Both the position numbers and the translations under genes were made by a program. Below the pieces are notes generated by a model. That model had not been told where the DNA came from. It made no database searches and was given only the letters and a program-made list of their open reading frames with translations. A stretch of 42,040 nt of DNA from CAYRPN01 sp964426135 (GTDB lineage: Bacteria; Planctomycetota; Phycisphaerae; Phycisphaerales; Phycisphaeraceae), in NCBI GenBank assembly GCA_964426135.1, contig CAYRPN010000046.1, positions 1-42,040 on the forward strand. The letters run 5' to 3'. Below are positions 14,461-20,985 of this stretch, piece by piece; the first letter of the stretch is position 1; every line of letters starts with the position of its first letter.

Positions 14461-15965
14461 TGTGATGCTTCGCGCGAGCCGCGCGGGTTGAGTATCAGTA
14501 GAGCCTGCATCTCGGCGGCGGCCTCGGCGGTGCGGTTCTGAGCGGTCAAGCACTCGGCCAGATAGTGGTGCCCGGCGATCGTGGGGTAGAGACGATTGGC
14601 GGCGCGGAAGGCGGCTTCGGCTTCGGCATGTTGCCTCAGGGCCAGGTGAGCCTTGCCGAGTTGACGCCAGTCCGAGTCGTTCTCGGGTCGAAGCGTGACG
14701 AGGCGCCGGCAGAGCGAGAGTGATTCCTCGTACTCGCCTTGCTGATAAAGCAGGCGGGCCTGTCGATCCAGAGCGGGACGATGATCCGGGTGAGTCGCGA
14801 GAATCTGGCGGAAGCCGGCGATGGCGGGGGCGATGTCGTCGGCGTCATCGCGCCTGGCCGCTTCGGCAAAAACTTCGTCGATGCAGCGTGGATCCAGATG
14901 ATCGCCGGGATTGCGCCGGGACTTCGTGCCGATCGTGATGTTGTGGATACGCCGATCGACGGAGCCGAATGAGTACTTGAACGGCTCATTGCCGCGCAGG
15001 AAATCGTATGTTGTCAAACCGTGCTCGATGGCCCATCGGATGCACCAGGCATGCATGAGCAGGCCGGGGGAAGGATTGTTGAACGCTTCATCGCGCCCCG
15101 CGACGAAATAGAGCATGGACTTTCGTGTCGCGTCAATGAAGTTGCCAAGCACTCCCAGCGGACGATCACCTTCCCATAGCGCGGGCATGAACAGAACACC
15201 GGCCTCCGCCGCGAGCAGGAGGACCCTTCGATACCTGGCCGCCAGATCGTCAAGATCTTTGCCTTTCTGCGAGGCCCACGTCTTCTTCCAGAACGAGATG
15301 AGGGTGTCGATGTCGCGTTCGTACGTGGCGGCCGTGGCGATGGTGATGCGCAGGTCGGTCGAACTATCGAGTTGCCGCAGCAGCCGGCGGAATTTCTGTC
15401 GCGAGTTGGCGCTGACTTTCTCTTTCAGATACGTTTCGAAATCGGGGCCGATCTTCACATACGGACATCGCGAGTTGTCGGGACGACTTGCATCCATCGT
15501 CGGCGGACGTCGTGTGATCGCGAACGCATCGTCGCCGAATGGCTGCATCAAGAGCTTCATCCGCTCATCCGATATGAGCAGGTGTTTCAGGTTGAAGTAA
15601 GTCCAGTTCAACTGCCGCAGCGCGGCCGCGAGCGCGGGGATGGCGCGGCTGTCGTAATCGGGCGAGCAGACGACACCGGTGTAATCCGCCCATCCGAATG
15701 AACCGGCCATGTGGAGTTCATTGATGAGGACGCCATGCGTCTTGCTGACGCGGGCGGTGACGCGCATGGGCAGGAACGCGACATACTCACACGCATCAGC
15801 CGGCTTCGCGGCCAGCACCAGCCAGCCTGAATTGCGGCGGAACCAGGGCGAGAGCCAGGTCCAGGAATGAAAGAGCTGCGCCTGCGAGTCGGCCTGGTAC
15901 ACCGCGTGCCAGTTCGATTCCAGCTTCTCAAATCCACTGTAGGTGTCGATGACATCGACTTGCAT
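14400..15965 (-). CDS. CelD/BcsL-type GNAT acyltransferase with TPR tail
   Basis: This 521-residue protein has an N-terminal GNAT-like region (about residues 1-375). It opens with a DVIDTYSGFEKLESNWHAVYQ and LFHSWTWLSPWF segment typical of CelD-family (Acetyltransf_6) proteins and later has GLLMHAWCIRWAIEHGLTTYDFLRGNEPFKYSFG. After that come three to four tetratricopeptide-like helices (about 390-495). The family is linked to polysaccharide acylation. ATG 15965 has AAGAG five bases upstream; ATG 15980 adds five residues but its purine run touches the start codon. The last 18 residues look random and end where a different frame becomes coding-like, so the C-terminus may be frameshifted. It is followed upstream by another GNAT-like gene on the same strand. 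Confidence 0.78.
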   Translation of the reverse strand: MQVDVIDTYSGFEKLESNWHAVYQADSQAQLFHSWTWLSPWFRRNSGWLVLAAKPADACEYVAFLPMRVTARVSKTHGVLINELHMAGSFGWADYTGVVCSPDYDSRAIPALAAALRQLNWTYFNLKHLLISDERMKLLMQPFGDDAFAITRRPPTMDASRPDNSRCPYVKIGPDFETYLKEKVSANSRQKFRRLLRQLDSSTDLRITIATAATYERDIDTLISFWKKTWASQKGKDLDDLAARYRRVLLLAAEAGVLFMPALWEGDRPLGVLGNFIDATRKSMLYFVAGRDEAFNNPSPGLLMHAWCIRWAIEHGLTTYDFLRGNEPFKYSFGSVDRRIHNITIGTKSRRNPGDHLDPRCIDEVFAEAARRDDADDIAPAIAGFRQILATHPDHRPALDRQARLLYQQGEYEESLSLCRRLVTLRPENDSDWRQLGKAHLALRQHAEAEAAFRAANRLYPTIAGHHYLAECLTAQNRTAEAAAEMQALLILNPRGSREASQKKTALGRAREAGSVHASGI

Positions 15966-16025
15966 GGCAGCTCTTTCCATTCCTCAGGGCACGCCCGGCG
16001 CGGAGTCAATCACCACGGCGCGGCA

Positions 16026-16961
16026 TTATCGGAACGTGCATCGCAGCGGTGTGTATGTCGATATCGGATGAAATCGACTCTTAAGTTCCTTCAGCCCCGG
16101 CCTTCCGCCGGCATCGTCGCCATCGTTGAGGAAAGTGCAACCGATGCTTTTCAGATGCCGGGCGAGGAAGACCTGGCAGTACTCGGCGAGGTTGGCATAG
16201 CTGGCGTCGAGTTTGCGCATCACGCCGATCGCCAGGGACGGGCTGATCCGCACCGCGTCGAAGATGCCGATGCGACGGTCGGTGGCCTTGTCGATGGCGA
16301 TGAAGAGATGGTGATCGATCAGGCCGTGGTTGTTCAGCAGGTTGGCGAAGAGCGTGCCGTCCCAGACGCTGTCGTATTTGGCGCCCTGTGTTTCCAGCCA
16401 TTGCTGGTAAATGCTGTCGGCGTCGGCGCGAAGGCCCTTCTCATACGGCACGATTTCGACGTTGTGCCGGCTCGCGAAACGGTTGACGTTCTTGCGCAGG
16501 TTCTTGAACGTGCCGCCTTCAAGGCCGGCAAGCAGTCCGTTGTCGTAGATGTACTCGCTTCCGATGGCGGCGACCTGTTGCGGCTGATGCGGGCCGGGGT
16601 ATCGCGCGTTCAACGCCGGGTGCAGATGGATGATGCGTCCGCCGGGTTTGCGATTGAACGCGTCCAGGCACTTGCGTGTGGCTTCGACATCGAGGCGCTC
16701 ACCAGCCTCGTTGATGGGCAGGCCGACGCTGTCGACGCGGTCGTCGGTATCGCCCCGGACGTAGCGGAAGATGAAGAGATAACCGTCGACAACCTTATAG
16801 CCGAAGCGCTTGTACATCATGAGGGGGAAGCTGCCGTAGAAGGTCAGATCCTCATGCGTCGCCCAGCGGAAGTAGTGGGCATAGAGCGGGAACGCGTCAA
16901 AGCCGAGCCTGCGGAAGGCGAAGCCGTTGAGCGTGATTTCCTCCGAGAATGGTTTCGACAT
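16026..16961 (-). CDS. DUF2156-like GNAT-fold transferase
   Basis: This 311-residue protein resembles the C-terminal domain of phosphatidylglycerol lysyltransferase (DUF2156). Supporting segments are FRWATHEDLTFYGSFPLMMYKRFGYKVVDGYLFIFRY, IYQQWLETQGAKYDS and the closing LKELKSRFHPISTYTPLRC, where the Lys-x-Arg-Phe-x-Pro pattern is typical. There are no membrane segments, so a lipid flippase half is absent. It may transfer an amino acid or acyl group to an envelope component; the donor is unknown. ATG 16961 has GGAG five bases upstream and is preferred to ATG 16994. It lies between the CelD-like gene and the DUF1080 gene, all on the minus strand. Confidence 0.6.
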   Translation of the reverse strand: MSKPFSEEITLNGFAFRRLGFDAFPLYAHYFRWATHEDLTFYGSFPLMMYKRFGYKVVDGYLFIFRYVRGDTDDRVDSVGLPINEAGERLDVEATRKCLDAFNRKPGGRIIHLHPALNARYPGPHQPQQVAAIGSEYIYDNGLLAGLEGGTFKNLRKNVNRFASRHNVEIVPYEKGLRADADSIYQQWLETQGAKYDSVWDGTLFANLLNNHGLIDHHLFIAIDKATDRRIGIFDAVRISPSLAIGVMRKLDASYANLAEYCQVFLARHLKSIGCTFLNDGDDAGGRPGLKELKSRFHPISTYTPLRCTFR

Positions 16962-17019
16962 CCGGCTCCACGCTCCCATCAGCGGGGCCGGCACCGGCGC
17001 GGATCACGCCGCTGACTCT

Positions 17020-17802
17020 TCAGAAATCGGTCTCCGGCTTGTCCAGCGTGAGTTCCTTGATCCAGATATTGCGATAACGCACATCGTGTCCTTCGCACTG
17101 GAGCTTCAGTCCGCCTGGCGTGTCGGTAATGCCTTTGCCGCCGTCGTTGCCGCCGTCGATGCCCGAGTTGGCGCCGCCCCAGACCTGGTTGATGGTCTGG
17201 TTGACGTGGACTTTCTTGCCATTGAAATACATGGTGACCATAGCCTTCTCGGAACGTTTGCCGTCTTTGAAGCGGGCGGCGCGGAAGGTGATGTCGTAGG
17301 CGTTCCACTTGCCCACGCCGGCGTAGGCTTCATACGGCGATTCAGTTTCGTTGATGACCGCGCCCATGCCATGCTTGGTCTTGTCGCCGTCGAGCACCTG
17401 GATTTCGTAGCGGTTCTGGAGATAGACGCCGCTGTTGCCGCCTTTTTTCATGATGAGAAACTCGACGTGCAGGCGAAAGTCCTTGTATTCCTTCTTCGTG
17501 ACGAGGTCGGCTGTGCCGTACTTGCCGCCGGCCGCCGCCGGATCGTCGGTCTGCATCACGGTGCCTTTATCGACGGGGTCTTCGACGATCTTCCACTTCA
17601 CGGGCAGCGATGAACTGAAGCGCGGGCCTTTCCAGTACGTCCATTTCTCGTCGAGCATGGTCCGCGTGCCGTCGAAGATCACCTCGGCATCTTTCGGCGC
17701 GGCAGCGCCGACGCCGACCGTCTTGACAGGCTCAGGCTCGGCGGCCCCGGCGTGGATTGCGAGTACGAGCAGCGGAAGGACGAAGAGGAATCGGTGGAGC
17801 AT
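17020..17802 (-). CDS. Secreted DUF1080 (3-keto-glycoside hydrolase-like) protein
   Basis: This 260-residue protein has a signal peptide (about 1-20, ending HAGAA). One DUF1080 concanavalin-like domain follows, with VIFDGT, YKDFRLHVEFLI, NSGVYLQNRYEIQVLD, WNAYDITFRAARF, VTMYFNGKKVHVN, GGLKLQCEGHDVRYRNIWIKEL. Characterised members hydrolyse 3-keto-glycosides or bind carbohydrate in the periplasm. It ends the minus-strand cluster with cytochrome and dehydrogenase-like genes, which fits extracytoplasmic sugar oxidation (inference). ATG 17802 has AAGG about eight bases upstream. Confidence 0.9.
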   Translation of the reverse strand: MLHRFLFVLPLLVLAIHAGAAEPEPVKTVGVGAAAPKDAEVIFDGTRTMLDEKWTYWKGPRFSSSLPVKWKIVEDPVDKGTVMQTDDPAAAGGKYGTADLVTKKEYKDFRLHVEFLIMKKGGNSGVYLQNRYEIQVLDGDKTKHGMGAVINETESPYEAYAGVGKWNAYDITFRAARFKDGKRSEKAMVTMYFNGKKVHVNQTINQVWGGANSGIDGGNDGGKGITDTPGGLKLQCEGHDVRYRNIWIKELTLDKPETDF

Positions 17803-17838
17803 GGTGGACCTTGTGATGAACTGAAGAGAAAAGAACTG

Positions 17839-17936
17839 AATCTCGCGTAAAGCTCGCTAAGGCAGCGGATCTCTTCGCGAGCTTTGCGCCTTCGCGCGTG
17901 ACTCAAATCGTTCATGTTATTCGTGCGCGGCCCCTG
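17839..17936. repeat. Palindromic element CGCGAAGCTTTGCGC family, copy A
   Basis: Imperfect arms (TCGCGTAAAGCTCGC and GCGAGCTTTGCGCCTTCGCG) form a long hairpin, followed by about 30 bases ending TTCGTGCGCGGCCCCT. Copy B at 19253-19356 lies one gene upstream and ends with the same 16 bases. It fills the 193-base spacer 17803-17995. Confidence 0.8.
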
Positions 17937-17995
17937 AGGTAGAAACCGCAGCTTCGTGTTACGAACGCACTGTCGTCCTGTTCCGCGACGAGCCA

Positions 17996-19108
17996 TCACG
18001 GCAGCGCGACGGTCTTCAGATTCAGCGCGCCGCCGGCGCTGATCACCACGACCGCGTTGGTGTCGTTGAGTTTGTCGAGCTGCACCGTGCCTTCGAGTTC
18101 CTTGATGGTCTCGTAGGTCTGGCCCGCCACGCCGCCGCCGGTGACCGGTTCGGTCAGGCCCGGGTTTTTCGTGATGCCTTCGGTGCTGATCTTCATGACG
18201 CCGCGGGCGCTGTTGGCCATGAGCAGGTAGGTCTTGCCGTCCTTTTCATAAGCGATCATGTCCAGGGGCTTGTTGCGATTGCCCAGTTCCGCCACGGTGG
18301 TGCCGCGCACCTTGTCGCCGGGCGACGCCTTGCTGATGCCGGTGAGTGGAAATCGCACGAGCGGCGTGCAGGTGAAACCGGCGAGCACATTCGTTTCGCC
18401 GCCGATGTTCATCGGGATGAAAGTGCGGACGACGGCGTTGTCCTCGGTGCGTCCGTGGGCAGCGTGATAGATCTCCAGCGACGTGCCTTCCTCGCCTTCA
18501 TCGAAGGGGAACGCCAGTTCGCGCACGGACGACGGCGCCTTGGCGGTGCTCAGGCCGGCGACCAGCACGCGGCCGTTGATGTAGACGATGTCGGTGATGG
18601 CTTCGTCGCGCTTGTTGGCCTTGCCGCGCTTGGTCTCGACTTCCTTGTCCTCCGGCGCGTCCTTGAGCATCACCTTCGAATGCGGCACGCCGGTGAGTTT
18701 GATGGCGCTGATCGCGCCCTTTTCATCGATGCGAACGAGCGCCGCCTTGCCGTCGGCGGTGGCGGAGATCACGATCTGTCCGCTGTCGGGATTCACCGCC
18801 AGGTCGTTGACGACGACCTGCTTGGCGGACAAGGCGGCGGCGATCTTTTCGTTGAGCTTTTCCACGAGGTGCCTGACCTTCGACGCATCACCCTTGGCGC
18901 TGCCGGTGTCGATGGCGTAGATCGTGGCGGCTTTGAGATCGCCGACGAACACGATGCCGTCTAGGCCGAAGGCGAGCGGGCCAGCGGATTTCAGTTCCAC
19001 GTCGCCGGTCTTGAGTCCCCACTTCTCCGCGGGGGCCGCGGCAAGAGCGACGTGCGCGAAAGTAACGACAACGGCAACGGCGAGGGCGAGGGCGAGGCGG
19101 GTTCCCAT
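17996..19108 (-). CDS. Secreted propeller-like protein, unknown function
   Basis: This 370-residue protein has a signal peptide (about 1-23, ending AHVALA). Repeating beta segments such as AFGLDGIVFVGDLKAATIYAID, DLAVNPDSGQIVISATADGKAALVRID and DIVYINGRVLVAGLS suggest a seven-bladed propeller. No catalytic signature was recognised. It is likely periplasmic. ATG 19108 has AGGAG six bases upstream and opens the signal peptide; the frame upstream of it is untranslated. It lies between the dehydrogenase-like and DUF1080 genes and probably belongs to the same expression group. Confidence 0.75.
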   Translation of the reverse strand: MGTRLALALAVAVVVTFAHVALAAAPAEKWGLKTGDVELKSAGPLAFGLDGIVFVGDLKAATIYAIDTGSAKGDASKVRHLVEKLNEKIAAALSAKQVVVNDLAVNPDSGQIVISATADGKAALVRIDEKGAISAIKLTGVPHSKVMLKDAPEDKEVETKRGKANKRDEAITDIVYINGRVLVAGLSTAKAPSSVRELAFPFDEGEEGTSLEIYHAAHGRTEDNAVVRTFIPMNIGGETNVLAGFTCTPLVRFPLTGISKASPGDKVRGTTVAELGNRNKPLDMIAYEKDGKTYLLMANSARGVMKISTEGITKNPGLTEPVTGGGVAGQTYETIKELEGTVQLDKLNDTNAVVVISAGGALNLKTVALP

Positions 19109-19252
19109 GGTCGGCTCCTTTGGAAATGGGAGGAAAGCAGATCCTACCGAATGCCAACGCGCCAGGCCAAGCATTTGTTGCAGGGGCGAGAAGAGATTGG
19201 TGGCGATACTGCGGCGGCGCCAGGCACGATGAACAGGTCAACTCGTGGGGTG

Positions 19253-19356
19253 AATTTCGCGCAAAGGCGCAAAGCTCGCCAAGGCCGCGGATTTCTTCGC
19301 GAGCTTTGCGCCTTTGCGCGAGACTCAATCATTCAGTTTATTCGTGCGCGGCCCCT
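19253..19356. repeat. Palindromic element CGCGAAGCTTTGCGC family, copy B
   Basis: Arms TTTCGCGCAAAGGCGCAAAG and CTTTGCGCCTTTGCGCGA form a near-perfect long hairpin. It is followed by a tail ending TTCGTGCGCGGCCCCT, shared with copy A. It occupies the 258-base spacer 19109-19366, which has no gene. Confidence 0.85.
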
Positions 19357-19366
19357 TGGCGCGACC

Positions 19367-20881
19367 TCACTCCTTCGGCAGATTCCAAAGCGTGTAGTAC
19401 CCCGTGTTGTGCAGCAGCGGCAGGCCGTCCGCCGAGCGGATGCCCGGCATGGAAAGTTCGTGCACGCTGCCGATCACCAGGCCATCGATATAGAGCCGGG
19501 CACTCTTGCCGTCGGCGGCAACTTTCACGCTCTTGATCGTCGGCGTGGTGGCGTCGACTTCCGGGCTGCCGTAGTCGCTCTGCAGGATGTAGGTGTAGGT
19601 CTTGATCGCGTAGCTCTTCAGGTCTGCGACGGTCGCCGAATCGATCGGCAGTGTGAACGTGAGTTCGAAGCCATCGGGCTTGATGCGCATCTCATGCACT
19701 TCAAAAGGCGTCTTGCCTGACCAGTAGATGCGATCGATAGCGCCCTGTTTGTTGCCGCGCGAGCCCCAGCCGCGGTTGGTGCCGCCGACGTAGAGCGAGC
19801 CGTCCTTGGTGAACAGGTGCGGCACGTTGCCCGATCCGAAGCCGCTGCGGAACGCGAACACGGCCGACTGCAGGCGACCGTTCACCTTCTCCACGAACAC
19901 GCGATTGATCTGCGAGAAGGACTGATCGCCGATGAACATCTGGCCTTTGAATGGGCCGAACTTGCCTTCGGTCCAGTCCCAGTCGACGCTGCTGGCGCTG
20001 TTGCCGAGTTTGCCGTGCGGCACCATGTTGGTGGGGGGGACGAAGTGCGGCAGGCGCGCGGCCTCGGCGTGCCATCGGCTCTTGGTCTTGGCGCCCTCGT
20101 GCTTCTTGCCCATCGCGGCCTGCACCTCGGGCAGGTCGAACCATTTCAGGCCGCCGTCGTGGCTCTGGAAGGTGCCGGGGATCAGGTGCTTGAAATTGCT
20201 GGTGCCGTTCCACGGTCCCTGGTTGTCGCAGTAGAACACCTGCCCGTCCGGCCCGAAGCCGATGCCGCCGGGGCTGCGGATGCCGGAGCACGTGGGGGTC
20301 ATCTTGCCGTCGCTGCTGACGCGCACGCACCAGCCGCGGTAGGGCACATTGCTGCTGAAAGAGCCGGTGAGACAGAGCACGACCCAGAGGTTGTCGTCCT
20401 TGTCGAACTTGGTGCAGAAGTTGTATTCGTGGTAGTCGCCGGAGATTTCCCACTTGTCGCAGACCGTCTCGAACACATCCGCGCGGCCGTCGCCGTCGAC
20501 GTCCTTGGCTCGTGTGATCTCGGGGCGCTGGCAGATATAGAGCCAGCCGTTCTTGTGATGCGCCAGGCCGAGGATTTCATGCAGTCCGCTGGCCCAGAGC
20601 TTGTACTTCATCTTGGACGGATCGGTTTCGCTGGGATTCTCGATCATCCAGATTTCGCCGCGGCGGGTGCCGCAGGCGAGCTTGCCGTCGGGCATCATTT
20701 CCAAGCCGCCGGCTTCCATCACGGTTTCCTTCGGCGTGTCGAAGGAAACCATGGGGTAGTAATCAGCCTCGGCGGGGTTGCCGGCTTTGGGCGCGGCCTT
20801 GTTCTTGCCTTGTGCGAAGGCAGGTGAGCCGAGCAGGGCGATGGTGAGCAGGGAAGCGGCGAGTGTATGAATGTGTCGCAT
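19367..20881 (-). CDS. Secreted dehydrogenase-like beta-propeller (PVC type)
   Basis: This 504-residue protein has a signal peptide (about 1-23, ending SPAFAQ). A glucose/sorbosone-dehydrogenase-like propeller of the kind found in planctomycetes follows: GGLEMMPDGKLACGTRRGEIW, HEILGLAHHKNGWLYICQRPEITRAKDVDGDGRAD, SPGGIGFGPDGQVFYCDNQG, MFIGDQSFSQINRVFVE. A C-terminal beta domain (about 400-500) follows. Such proteins often oxidise sugars or polyols and pass electrons to cytochrome c. The gene just upstream encodes a five-haem cytochrome, which suits this. ATG 20881 opens the signal peptide, but no ribosome site is visible, so start and efficiency are less certain. Quinone or other cofactor binding cannot be shown from sequence. 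Confidence 0.85.
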   Translation of the reverse strand: MRHIHTLAASLLTIALLGSPAFAQGKNKAAPKAGNPAEADYYPMVSFDTPKETVMEAGGLEMMPDGKLACGTRRGEIWMIENPSETDPSKMKYKLWASGLHEILGLAHHKNGWLYICQRPEITRAKDVDGDGRADVFETVCDKWEISGDYHEYNFCTKFDKDDNLWVVLCLTGSFSSNVPYRGWCVRVSSDGKMTPTCSGIRSPGGIGFGPDGQVFYCDNQGPWNGTSNFKHLIPGTFQSHDGGLKWFDLPEVQAAMGKKHEGAKTKSRWHAEAARLPHFVPPTNMVPHGKLGNSASSVDWDWTEGKFGPFKGQMFIGDQSFSQINRVFVEKVNGRLQSAVFAFRSGFGSGNVPHLFTKDGSLYVGGTNRGWGSRGNKQGAIDRIYWSGKTPFEVHEMRIKPDGFELTFTLPIDSATVADLKSYAIKTYTYILQSDYGSPEVDATTPTIKSVKVAADGKSARLYIDGLVIGSVHELSMPGIRSADGLPLLHNTGYYTLWNLPKE

Positions 20882-20935
20882 GGTGTATGTATGTAAAGTG
20901 TTGAATCGTTTGTATATTCGAAACAGGGGATGCGA

Positions 20936-20975
20936 GCCGTCAGGGTCAGGCACTCAAGTGCCTGAACCTGACGGC
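20936..20975. repeat. 40-bp palindrome between cytochrome and dehydrogenase genes
   Basis: GCCGTCAGG and TCAGGCACT are mirrored by AGTGCCTGA and CCTGACGGC around a central CA, with one mismatch pair. It fills the spacer between the two genes. Without a T run it is not a classic terminator, but it could modulate relative expression within the operon. Confidence 0.75.
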
Positions 20976-20985
20976 ATCGCGGTGG

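Noticed and set aside
20936..20975. Transcription terminator between the cytochrome and dehydrogenase genes
   Set aside because: The hairpin is strong, but no T run follows on either strand, so it is listed as a repeat only.
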